From assembly GCA_036389695.1 (NCBI GenBank), contig DASVWG010000167.1, positions 1 to 17,019 of the forward strand: a DNA stretch of 17,019 bases. The letters are read 5' to 3'. Source of the DNA: JALZHR01 sp036389695. Its GTDB lineage: Bacteria > Acidobacteriota > Blastocatellia > Pyrinomonadales > Pyrinomonadaceae. Positions 1 through 6,417 of the stretch are shown here, one piece after another. The notes beneath the pieces were generated by a model that did not search any database, was not told where the DNA came from, and worked only from the letters and a program-made list of their open reading frames with translations. Both the position numbers and the translations under genes were made by a program. Position 1 is the first letter of the stretch. Each line of letters starts with the position of its first letter.

Positions 1-91
1 AGCGGGCGGGTGAACTTTTGCTGGTGATTCCTTTGCATTTAAGTTTCGACTTTCAATATTAAACCCGCCCGCTACCGCAGGCGGTTCTGAC
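1..91. repeat. GC-rich palindromic repeat inside the partial gene
   Basis: ACCCGCCCGCT at 63-73 is matched by its exact inverse complement AGCGGGCGGGT at 1-11. The first copy continues to about 91 as a palindrome-rich block (CCGCCTGCGG then TAGCGGGCGG on the minus strand). On the coding strand it encodes PPAVAGG in frame. The second copy is cut by the window edge. I infer a dispersed repeat of the kind that can sit inside genes. Confidence 0.5.
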
Positions 92-285
92 TGTGCGAGC
101 GGCGCAAAATTTTCCTCGACGACGGCGTTTAAAATTCTTTCGACTTCCGGCTTGATTTCCTGATAAATTGCGGATTTTTCCATTTCCTTCGTCGAATCGA
201 ATTTGAGCAATTCGGGAAAGAAATCGTTTAGTTGATGTTCTAAACCGGTCGGAGTCTTCGACTGTAAAGAAATTGCGGAAACCAT
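1..285 (-). CDS. Partial hypothetical protein, N-terminal 95 residues
   Basis: An open frame starts with ATG at 285 and runs off the left edge without a stop. The first 60 or so residues look like ordinary soluble protein: mixed hydrophobic and charged, with two probable helices (around residues 14-30 and 36-58) and no signal peptide or membrane segment. From about residue 67 the sequence becomes low in complexity, with a PPAVAGG peptide encoded by a GC-rich palindromic repeat described separately. No Shine-Dalgarno sequence is visible, and the start is the first in-frame ATG; a second ATG, 34 codons later, is possible. It is the last visible gene of a minus-strand run and begins 42 nt after the acetyltransferase stop. 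I do not recognise the family, and most of the protein may lie outside the window. Confidence 0.55.
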   Translation of the reverse strand, partial: MVSAISLQSKTPTGLEHQLNDFFPELLKFDSTKEMEKSAIYQEIKPEVERILNAVVEENFAPLAQSEPPAVAGGFNIESRNLNAKESPAKVHPPA

Positions 286-327
286 AAAGGAAGTAGGATA
301 GAAGATTGCGCGGGAAAAGACAATTTG

Positions 328-783
328 CTAAAAATGCCCGCGCCAGAGCATTTTTACATCGGGCACTTTTTCATCGGGCGCAACGCCTCTTTCGATGATT
401 TTGAAACCGTGTTTTTTATAGAAAGCAATCGCTTTCGCGTTTGCGGCGAACGTGTAAAGCTCAAGAAAATCCGAATATTTCGTTTTGGCTTGTTCAATCC
501 AGAAACTGCCCAAACCTTTTCCCTGATAATCGGGATGAACGTAAAGCTGGTCTATAAAATTTCTTCCGATTGCCGCAAAACCGATTATTTCGCCGTTTAT
601 TTTCGCCAGCGAAACTTTCGCCTGCGGCAGAGTATGCTCGCGCAAAATGTTCTCGAAACGCGGCAATTGCAGAAACTTTTCGTCTAAAAACGGGTAAGTC
701 GCGGCGAGAGCTTCCCTGAAAAATTCGGCGAGCGGTTGAAAATCCCGTTCTTCAAATTCAGATATTTCCGCATCAATCGTCAT
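328..783 (-). CDS. GNAT family N-acetyltransferase
   Basis: A 151-residue single-domain protein of the GCN5-related acetyltransferase superfamily, which moves an acetyl group from acetyl-CoA to an amine. Motif A is clear: a beta strand with FIDQLYVHPDYQGKGLG (residues 76-92) contains the acetyl-CoA pyrophosphate loop Q87-x-x-G90-x-G92. Motif B follows as NAKAIAFYKKHGFKI (115-129), with N115 and Y122 at positions that usually contact CoA or act as general acid. The length is normal for a complete family member. Its ATG lies inside the 3' end of the upstream ATP-grasp gene (11-nt overlap) and is preceded by AGGAAAGG, so translation is probably coupled to that gene. The substrate cannot be told from sequence; coupling suggests the same pathway as the ATP-grasp product. 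Confidence 0.88.
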   Translation of the reverse strand: MTIDAEISEFEERDFQPLAEFFREALAATYPFLDEKFLQLPRFENILREHTLPQAKVSLAKINGEIIGFAAIGRNFIDQLYVHPDYQGKGLGSFWIEQAKTKYSDFLELYTFAANAKAIAFYKKHGFKIIERGVAPDEKVPDVKMLWRGHF

Positions 784-1996
784 ACCTTTCCTTGACCGGC
801 GCGACGGCGAGAAAGTCCCGCGTGATTTTTTCCGTATAAGTTTTCAAAAGCTCCTCGACGCGCTTGTGTTTTTTCGAGAAAAAAATCAAGCCGACGTGTT
901 TCGGTTTCGTGACGCGATAGACGATTTCGTCGTCCGTGTAATGCGACGTGTCGGGAGTTTGTTCTTTTGACAAGGCGAGCGTGATTCCGGCGTAATCTTT
1001 CCGCAGCTTCGGCGGTTTATACGGATTTTTTTTCGTCGCGGTTTCGAGCTTTGCCCATTCGCGCCAGAGGTTGAAGCCGCACGCCTGTTCCAGAACGTTG
1101 GCGATGTAAGCGCCGCCGACGCGCGCGGCAACTTCGAGCAGATAAAATTCGCCGGTTTCCGCCGACTGTAAAAATTCGGCGTGCGAAACGCCCTGTTCAT
1201 AGTCGAAACCTTTTAAAAGGTCTTTGTTGAGTTTTTCCAAGTCTTTGCGTTCTTTGGATTTATACGGCAAAATCGCGGTCGTGAAAACTCCGCCTTCGTG
1301 CGAGACGCGCATCGGCGGCGCGCCGTATGCGCTGACGCCCGAGGCGACGATTTTGCCGCCCTCGACAACCGAATCGACGTGAAAAACGCTGCCTTCGACA
1401 AAGCGCTCAATCAAAAACATCGACGGGTGGTCGCGCCACGTGTTGCGTGCGTCCAGCTCGTTTAAAACCTGCCAGACCTGCTCTTTAGTTTCGCATTTGC
1501 GGATGCCGAAAGCGGAAACTTCCGTGCGCGGCTTGATAATCCACGGCGCGGGAACCGCTTCCAGATAATCTTCTATCTCCGCTCGATTAAAGATGCCGCT
1601 GAATTCGGGACACGGAATATCGACGTGCTTTGCCAGCCGACGCATCCGCAATTTGTCGCGGAAGCGCAGGGCGAAAGAGCCGGTCATGCCGCCGTCGATA
1701 TTAAGATGCTCGCGCGCTTTGGCGGCGGTCAGAACGTCGAATTCGTCCAAGCCGACGACGCGCGTAATCGGCTGCGTTCCGGCGATATTCGTCACGGCGC
1801 GAACGTAATCTTCGGTTTTCGCCTCGTTCGGCACGGTTTTCACGCCGTTCAGGCTCGTCCACGCCCACGGCTCGTCCAAAAGTTTTTCTTTCGTCACCAG
1901 CGTCACGTGCCAGCCCGCTTCCTGCGCTTCTTCGAGAAAATCGTTGCCTTTGTGCTCGCTGGCGATACAAACGATGTAATTTTTATCCTTGCTCAT
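773..1996 (-). CDS. ATP-grasp domain carboxylate-amine ligase
   Basis: A 407-residue soluble protein of the ATP-grasp superfamily, whose members activate a carboxylate as acyl phosphate and join it to an amine or thiol. The order is typical: a Rossmann-like N-terminal domain (1-105), a linker with FRDKLRMRRLA (112-122), the ATP-binding strand PWIIKPRTEVSAFGI (151-165, K155 as nucleotide-binding lysine), ERFVEGSVFHVDSV (197-210), and the metal-binding strands HAEFL (272-276, E274) and YLLEVAARVGG (285-295, E288 and R292). The usual E-x-N-x-R motif is E-V-A-A-R, so the asparagine ligand is replaced by alanine at 290; some ligases of this group share this. The gene overlaps the GNAT gene by 11 nt. 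Upstream there is no clear ribosome site: the gap to the DoxX gene is filled by an inverted repeat ending 8 nt before the ATG. The substrate is unknown; dipeptide or peptide-tailoring ligases are the closest analogues. Confidence 0.85.
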   Translation of the reverse strand: MSKDKNYIVCIASEHKGNDFLEEAQEAGWHVTLVTKEKLLDEPWAWTSLNGVKTVPNEAKTEDYVRAVTNIAGTQPITRVVGLDEFDVLTAAKAREHLNIDGGMTGSFALRFRDKLRMRRLAKHVDIPCPEFSGIFNRAEIEDYLEAVPAPWIIKPRTEVSAFGIRKCETKEQVWQVLNELDARNTWRDHPSMFLIERFVEGSVFHVDSVVEGGKIVASGVSAYGAPPMRVSHEGGVFTTAILPYKSKERKDLEKLNKDLLKGFDYEQGVSHAEFLQSAETGEFYLLEVAARVGGAYIANVLEQACGFNLWREWAKLETATKKNPYKPPKLRKDYAGITLALSKEQTPDTSHYTDDEIVYRVTKPKHVGLIFFSKKHKRVEELLKTYTEKITRDFLAVAPVKERYDD

Positions 1997-2004
1997 AAGT
2001 TAAG

Positions 2005-2102
2005 AGTCCGGAGAGTGTGGAGAGTCCGGAGAGTCCAGGGAGTCAAAAGAAATTTCTTCAATCTGACTCGCGACTCTCCGGACTCTCCAGACTCTCCGGA
2101 CT
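2005..2102. repeat. Inverted repeat of 9-nt tandem units (AGTCCGGAG type)
   Basis: The left arm, 2005-2035, is AGTCCGGAG-AGTGTGGAG-AGTCCGGAG-AGTC. The right arm, 2072-2102, is its inverse complement with one mismatch in 31. The loop is 36 nt. The element fills almost the whole gap between the DoxX stop (2111) and the ATP-grasp start (1996). It could fold as a strong hairpin in RNA, but no T-run follows the stem on the minus strand, so I do not call it a terminator. Confidence 0.85.
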
Positions 2103-2110
2103 GTTTTTAT

Positions 2111-2539
2111 TTAAAGACTTCGGTTGCGGCGCAAAACGCCGTCCACGCTCCAGACATTAGCGCCCATGAAAAGAAAGGCGAGCGCGATGAAAAAATACAG
2201 AAACGCTTTTTCCTGCGCGGCAAACGGGTCGTTGCGATGCTGACCGATTAAAGCCGTCGCCATCGTAAAAGCGATAAAAAAGCTCGCCGGGCGCGTAAAT
2301 AAACCCATAATCAAAAGCGCGCCGCCGACAAATTCCGAAAGTCCGGCAGCCCACGCCAAAGCCTGCGGCTGCGGAAAACCGATGTTCGCGACGCTCGCGA
2401 CAAATTGCTCGGTCGGCGGAATTTTTACGATGCCGTGCGTCATCAAACCGATTCCGGCGAAAATCCGCAGCAGCGTCAAACCTAAATTCGTCAGCGGCGA
2501 AGCGGACGTTTCGCCGCCGAAAAGTATTCGTTTCAACAT
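2111..2539 (-). CDS. DoxX family membrane protein
   Basis: A 142-residue integral membrane protein with four predicted helices: about residues 16-38, 61-82, 85-104 and 108-130 when counted from the chosen start. The segment LRIFAGIGLMTHGIVKI followed by a glycine-rich second helix (AGLSEFVGGALLIMGLF) and an FTRPASFF loop is characteristic of the DoxX/SURF4-like superfamily. Members sit in the inner membrane and are linked to thiosulfate:quinone oxidoreductase or redox-stress functions, but most are uncharacterised. The start at 2539 is preferred to the longer frame from 2584 because GGAG lies 8 nt upstream and the preceding 15 residues are polar and unlike the family. It is divergent from the M50 protease gene, so the 136-bp gap between them must hold promoters for both directions. 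Confidence 0.83.
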   Translation of the reverse strand: MLKRILFGGETSASPLTNLGLTLLRIFAGIGLMTHGIVKIPPTEQFVASVANIGFPQPQALAWAAGLSEFVGGALLIMGLFTRPASFFIAFTMATALIGQHRNDPFAAQEKAFLYFFIALAFLFMGANVWSVDGVLRRNRSL

Positions 2540-2675
2540 TAAAATCTCCGTTGATGATTTTATTTTGTTCTGAAAGAATGGCACAATTTAATCGTAAAAA
2601 CAATTTAATAAGGAAAATTACCGGACTCGTTTTTTAACTATTACGGTCGGCAATTTTTCCAACGGAGTTATAACG
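2540..2675. promoter_or_regulatory. Divergent intergenic region between DoxX and M50 genes
   Basis: This 136-bp, AT-rich gap lies between two divergently transcribed genes and must carry a promoter for each. Ribosome sites are visible at both ends: GGAG before the DoxX ATG and CGGAG 9 nt before the protease ATG. I cannot assign convincing -35 and -10 boxes. Confidence 0.4.
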
Positions 2676-3374
2676 ATGGGTGATGCATTCATAACGAATT
2701 TAATCGGGAATTTAGTAATTTATATGGTCGTTTTGCTGCTGGCGGTTTCGGCGCACGAAGCGGCGCACGCCTGGACTTCATATAAATACGGCGACGATAC
2801 GGCTTACCTGCTCGGTCGCGTCACCTTAAATCCGGTCAAACACACAGACCCGATTGGAACTCTGCTTTTGCCGATTATCAGTTTTATTTTCGGCGCTATC
2901 GGCGGCGCGTGGGGCACGATTCCGCTTATCGGCTGGGGCAAGCCGACGCCCGTTAACCCGCGTAAATGGACGAAATACACGCAGGCGAACGTGATGGTTT
3001 CAATCGCCGGCATTCTGGCGAATTTATTGATTGCCGTTGTCAGCTTCACGATTTTTAAGCTTTTGCTGGGCTACGGAGTTTTTACGTCTGAAAATCTTGC
3101 GCAGGGCTTCGGAAAGATTCTGGCGACGCTCTTTTTGTATTTGATTTATATGAACGTCTCGCTGGCGATTTTTAATCTTTTGCCGTTTCCGCCGCTCGAC
3201 GGCAGCAAGGTTTTATCGACTTTTCTGCCCGAAAGCTTTCAGCCGGTTTTCGAAATGATGGAGCAATTCGGCTTTCTGATTTTGATGGCTTTGATTTATT
3301 TCGGCTTGGTTAGCCTGATTATGTCACCGGTTTTCCGCCTCGTCGATTATCTTCTGGTAACGCCCTGGTTTTAA
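2676..3374 (+). CDS. Site-2 protease family (M50) zinc metalloprotease
   Basis: A 232-residue polytopic membrane protease. The zinc-binding motif HEAAH is at residues 27-31 in the first long hydrophobic segment, and the second family motif NLLPFPPLDGSKVL is at 167-180, with D175 as the third zinc ligand. Further hydrophobic segments are at about 60-78, 104-130, 146-170 and 196-222. The compact form without PDZ or CBS domains matches the short S2P-like group often annotated as a peptidase M50 next to trpS and scpAB. These enzymes cut substrates within the membrane; the substrate here is unknown. The start is supported by CGGAG at a good distance. trpS begins 21 nt after the stop, so the two are probably co-transcribed. 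Confidence 0.92.
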   Translation: MGDAFITNLIGNLVIYMVVLLLAVSAHEAAHAWTSYKYGDDTAYLLGRVTLNPVKHTDPIGTLLLPIISFIFGAIGGAWGTIPLIGWGKPTPVNPRKWTKYTQANVMVSIAGILANLLIAVVSFTIFKLLLGYGVFTSENLAQGFGKILATLFLYLIYMNVSLAIFNLLPFPPLDGSKVLSTFLPESFQPVFEMMEQFGFLILMALIYFGLVSLIMSPVFRLVDYLLVTPWF

Positions 3375-3395
3375 AAACCTTTGTCTTGAATCTTT

Positions 3396-4385
3396 ATGAA
3401 AAAACGCATTTTTAGCGGCGCGCAGCCGACCGGCGAGCTGCACATCGGCAATTATCTCGGCGCGCTGAAAAATTGGATTGTCCTGCAGCACGAATACGAG
3501 AGCTTTTTCTGCATCGTCAATCTGCACGCGCTGACGCTGCCGCAGAATCCGGCGGTTTTGAAACAAAAAACTCTGGATTTGGCGCGGATTTATCTCGCCG
3601 CGGGAATAGACCCGCAGGTTTCGAAGATTTTTATTCAATCGGACGTTTCCGAACACGCCGAGCTGGCGTGGATTTTAACCTGCGTCTCGCGGATGGGCGA
3701 GCTGGAACGGATGACGCAGTTTAAAGAGAAATCAAAAGGCAAAGGCGAGCGCGTCGGCACGGGAATTTTCATTTATCCGGTGCTGATGGCGGCTGACATT
3801 CTGCTTTATCAGACCGATTTGGTTCCGGTCGGTCAAGACCAGAAACAGCACGTCGAGCTGACGCGCGATTTAGCCGAGCGCTTTAATCGCGATTACGGCG
3901 AAACGTTTCGGATTCCGGGCGATTTTATTCCGCCCGTCGGCGCGCGGATTCAATCCCTGCAGGAACCCGCGAAAAAAATGTCGAAGTCTGACCCGAATCT
4001 AAACGGCTCGATATTTTTGCTGGAAGATGCCGACTCGGTTACCAAAAAAATCAAGCGCGCCGTCACCGATTCGGGAACGGACATTCGCTTTGACGACACG
4101 CGACCGGCGATAAATAACCTTTTGACGATTTATCAACTGGTCACCGATAAAACGCCGGAAGAATGCGAAGCGCACTTTGCAGGCAAAGGCTACGGGCATT
4201 TTAAAACCGAATTGGCGGAAGCGGTCGTCGAATTCCTGCGCCCGTTTCAGGCGAAAGTGAAAGATTATTCCGACGCCGAGCTGGAAAAGATTCTCAAAGA
4301 CGGTGCGGAAAAAGCGCGTTCAATCGCCCGCCCGACATTGCAGGACGTTTACGAAAAACTCGGAATCACCAGCAAAGCCAACTAA
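3396..4385 (+). CDS. trpS: Tryptophanyl-tRNA synthetase
   Basis: A 329-residue class I aminoacyl-tRNA synthetase that charges tRNA-Trp with tryptophan in the cytoplasm. The N-terminus SGAQPTGELHIGNYLGAL (residues 7-24) holds the HIGH-type signature as HIGN (16-19). RMGELERMTQFKEKSK (99-114) and GQDQKQHVELTRD (146-158) are family signatures for tryptophan and adenylate binding, and AKKMSKS (192-198) is the KMSKS loop. Length and domain order are normal for a complete bacterial enzyme. There is no evident Shine-Dalgarno sequence, and the start is fixed by homology to the usual N-terminus. In related genomes, as I recall, scpA follows directly; here a heptamer hairpin begins at the stop codon and about 5.5 kb of other genes intervene. 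Confidence 0.97.
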   Translation: MKKRIFSGAQPTGELHIGNYLGALKNWIVLQHEYESFFCIVNLHALTLPQNPAVLKQKTLDLARIYLAAGIDPQVSKIFIQSDVSEHAELAWILTCVSRMGELERMTQFKEKSKGKGERVGTGIFIYPVLMAADILLYQTDLVPVGQDQKQHVELTRDLAERFNRDYGETFRIPGDFIPPVGARIQSLQEPAKKMSKSDPNLNGSIFLLEDADSVTKKIKRAVTDSGTDIRFDDTRPAINNLLTIYQLVTDKTPEECEAHFAGKGYGHFKTELAEAVVEFLRPFQAKVKDYSDAELEKILKDGAEKARSIARPTLQDVYEKLGITSKAN

Positions 4386-4454
4386 TAACTGATAACTGAT
4401 AACTGATAGTAAAAGTAATTAACTATCAGTTATCAGTTATCAACTATCAGTTAT
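4385..4454. repeat. Heptamer hairpin repeat (TAACTGA), left copy
   Basis: Three tandem copies of TAACTGA face an inverted set. The perfect stem is 4391-4410 against 4422-4441 (20 bp) with an 11-nt loop; an extra ACTATCAGTTAT block follows the right arm. The repeat begins at the trpS stop codon. The same element recurs just before scpA (9946-10013) with the same arms and a different loop. Heptamer tandem repeats of this type are known from cyanobacteria and other bacteria. It could act as a transcript-stabilising hairpin, but no T-run follows. Confidence 0.88.
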
Positions 4455-4549
4455 TCCCTCCCTTTCGCAAAAACTCCGAATTTTATTGTCTATTTTAGGT
4501 TGCGATTTTTGCAAAAAGTAAAAATTCAGACATTAAAAAAGGAGAGAAA

Positions 4550-4954
4550 ATGAAAAAAATTGTCGTTGAAATCACGGGTAAGTCCGGCAAATCCTTCGAT
4601 TTAACGCTGAACGACACGGCGTGGTTCGGAATCGAAGGCGACTGGAATTGTCTGCCCGGTTATATGCCCGCGACCAAAGGTTATTTTGATTACGATTCGA
4701 GCTATCAGATGTTGTATCTCTTTAACCGCGAGAGAACCGTCGGCGAAACCGTCAGCTACGCTTTGTCCGACCCTGATTCGCCCGCGCCGACCAAAATGCA
4801 CGGCTCGTTTGAAGGCTTCAACAGCAGCCCTTCAGCCGGTCAGACCGGAAAAGGTCATATCTTCGATTACGGCGCGACGGCAAAACCAATCTTAAAAGAC
4901 CATTTCGGCTCGGTAAATTCCAATATTACGTGGAAAATCAAATCGGTTATTTAA
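4550..4954 (+). CDS. Hypothetical small protein, 134 aa
   Basis: A soluble 134-residue protein with a strong ribosome site (AGGAG 6 nt before the ATG), so it is probably well translated. It has no signal peptide or membrane segment. The composition suggests a beta-rich fold: alternating hydrophobic strands (MKKIVVEI, SFDLTLN, MLYLF, ITWKIKSVI) joined by glycine-, serine- and aspartate-rich turns, with several aromatic residues (W25, W32 and many Tyr). The N-terminus resembles a strand that opens a beta sandwich. I do not recognise the family. It stands alone after the trpS hairpin and is followed by a terminator-like hairpin, so it is probably a single-gene transcript within the accessory segment. 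Confidence 0.7.
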   Translation: MKKIVVEITGKSGKSFDLTLNDTAWFGIEGDWNCLPGYMPATKGYFDYDSSYQMLYLFNRERTVGETVSYALSDPDSPAPTKMHGSFEGFNSSPSAGQTGKGHIFDYGATAKPILKDHFGSVNSNITWKIKSVI

Positions 4955-4982
4955 ATTTATAATTTTGGCGGTAATTATCATT

Positions 4983-5026
4983 TAAGACTTACGCATTTGA
5001 AAAAAAACGCGTAAGTCTTATTATTT
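4983..5026 (+). terminator. Hairpin after the 134-aa gene, probable terminator
   Basis: TAAGACTTACGC (4983-4994) pairs perfectly with GCGTAAGTCTTA (5009-5020) around a 14-nt loop, and TTATTT follows. It lies 28 nt after the stop of the 134-residue gene. The T-run is short, so an alternative is a remnant of an insertion-sequence end; TAAGACTTACGC-like ends are familiar from some elements. Confidence 0.5.
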
Positions 5027-5166
5027 AACGTGAGATTAAAAGGCAGAAGGCGCGCGCGTCCGGCTTGGGCGCAGATTTTTTGATGACACTTAAGTTTTCC
5101 GTGTTTTTGCACCCGCGCTGACGTTTGGGTTTCTGCCTCGTTTTCCGCGACCTTTTCTGAAAATTT

Positions 5167-5502
5167 ATGTCTGCAATCGCCAAAACTCCGCCGCCGCCTT
5201 ATTACGCCGTGATTTTCTGCTCCGTCCGAACCGGCGGCGATAACGGTTACGACGAGCTCGCCGCGCGAATGGCGGAGCTTTCCGCCGGACAAGACGGCTT
5301 TCTCGGAATGGAGCACGCGGGCGACGAAAATCTGGGAATGACGATTTGCTACTGGGAAAGCCTCGAAGCGATTGCGCGCTGGCGCGAAAACGAGGAGCAT
5401 CTTCTGGCGCAGCGCAAAGGCTACGAAACTTTTTACAAGGCGTTCGCCACGCGAGTCTGCAAGGTCGAGCGCGATAATTTTTACGAAAGACCCGAAACTT
5501 AA
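5167..5502 (+). CDS. Antibiotic biosynthesis monooxygenase (ABM) domain protein
   Basis: A 111-residue protein with a single dimeric alpha/beta-barrel ABM domain. The pattern is that of the small stand-alone group: PPPYYAVIFCSVRT (8-22) as the first strand, GYDELAARMAELSAGQDGFLGMEHA (27-51) covering helix and second strand, MTICYWESLEAIARWRENEEH (58-78), and the terminal strand TRVCKVERDNFY (95-106). W63 and the H78 region are typical of the pocket. Such proteins are thought to be cofactor-free oxygenases or stress-related, but the substrate is unknown. No signal peptide is present and no clear ribosome site precedes the ATG. The next gene begins 51 nt downstream on the same strand. Confidence 0.87.
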   Translation: MSAIAKTPPPPYYAVIFCSVRTGGDNGYDELAARMAELSAGQDGFLGMEHAGDENLGMTICYWESLEAIARWRENEEHLLAQRKGYETFYKAFATRVCKVERDNFYERPET

Positions 5503-5553
5503 AATGCGAAATTCCGCGAACAATCGCGAAAAATATGATTTTATTTTGTGGTT

Positions 5554-6291
5554 ATGCCGAAAACGCGGAGGCGAAAAAAAACATCACCGAAAGCAAAAGA
5601 AAAATCCGGCGCGGAGCAATATCGAAGCGGATTTAAAACGCCGAAAGCCGCGCTTTCCAAGCCTCGTCTTCAGAGAAATTCCCGTCTCCGGCAATTAGCC
5701 GGAAATCCTCATTTTGTCGGAGCGCTGCGCTGGATGCTGCGGGGCTGTCTGGCGTGCGGCGTTTTTTTCGCCGTTTTGTTCGGCGTTCCGGCTTTCGGTC
5801 GATTATTTGAAAAGCTGACCTACGAAATCGCTTCTTTCGCGCCGCAGAATTTTATTCCGCCGGATATGTTCGTTCCCGGCGCGTTGACTCCGCCTTTTCT
5901 GCTTTTGCTAATCGCCGTTTTTACTATTTTCGGCTACCGCGAAGGCTCGGCTCCGCCCGAAATTGAACCCGGCGAAGACGACCGCTCGTTCATAGAAAAA
6001 CTTTTCGAGCTTATTTTCTTTCTCGCGCTGAGTCTTTTATTCATTTTTTATCGTTTTCGCGAAGACCATCCCGACCTTAGTTTTCGCGAAATAATTTCAT
6101 ATCCGCTTTTTATTATTCTCGTCGTCATAATTACTTTCGGAGTTTCCTACTATGTCCTTTCCCGTCATCAAAGTCCGCAATTTTTGATTTTCGTTCTGAA
6201 CTCGGCGCTCGCCGTCGGCTTTGTTCTGTTTCTGCTCGGACTCGTGGCTCACAGCTTATTCGAATCACTGACCTACGCTTTGAGTCGCTAG
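5554..6291 (+). CDS. Hypothetical five-helix membrane protein
   Basis: A 245-residue protein from the ATG at 5554 (a GTG two codons earlier is possible; neither has a good ribosome site). The first 50 residues are strongly basic (RRRKK near residue 5, many Lys and Arg), expected to stay in the cytoplasm. Five hydrophobic segments follow at about 60-82, 110-128, 148-167, 182-203 and 210-234, separated by short acidic or charged loops, one of which is EPGEDDR (138-144). No enzymatic motif is visible and I do not recognise the family. It follows the ABM gene closely and precedes the aldehyde dehydrogenase by 126 nt, where a new ribosome site appears, so it may belong with the ABM gene. Confidence 0.72.
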   Translation: MPKTRRRKKTSPKAKEKSGAEQYRSGFKTPKAALSKPRLQRNSRLRQLAGNPHFVGALRWMLRGCLACGVFFAVLFGVPAFGRLFEKLTYEIASFAPQNFIPPDMFVPGALTPPFLLLLIAVFTIFGYREGSAPPEIEPGEDDRSFIEKLFELIFFLALSLLFIFYRFREDHPDLSFREIISYPLFIILVVIITFGVSYYVLSRHQSPQFLIFVLNSALAVGFVLFLLGLVAHSLFESLTYALSR

Positions 6292-6417
6292 CGCCAGCGC
6301 GCGGCTTTCATTATCGGAATTTAGAAGGCGGTGCTAAAATAAGTTTCACCGCGATTAAACTGGAGTGAAAACATCTTTGTTTTGACTGCCAAATTTATTT
6401 TTTAAGGAGTAAAAACT

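Noticed and set aside
1625..2251. Plus-strand frame of 208 codons
   Set aside because: It lies antisense to the ATP-grasp gene and through the inverted repeat; its translation shows no motif.
2577..2595. Sigma-54 promoter (TGGCAC) in the divergent region
   Set aside because: The TTGC element is missing at the required distance.
4978..5523. Minus-strand frame of 181 codons
   Set aside because: It is antisense to the ABM gene and runs through the hairpin at 4983; no family features.
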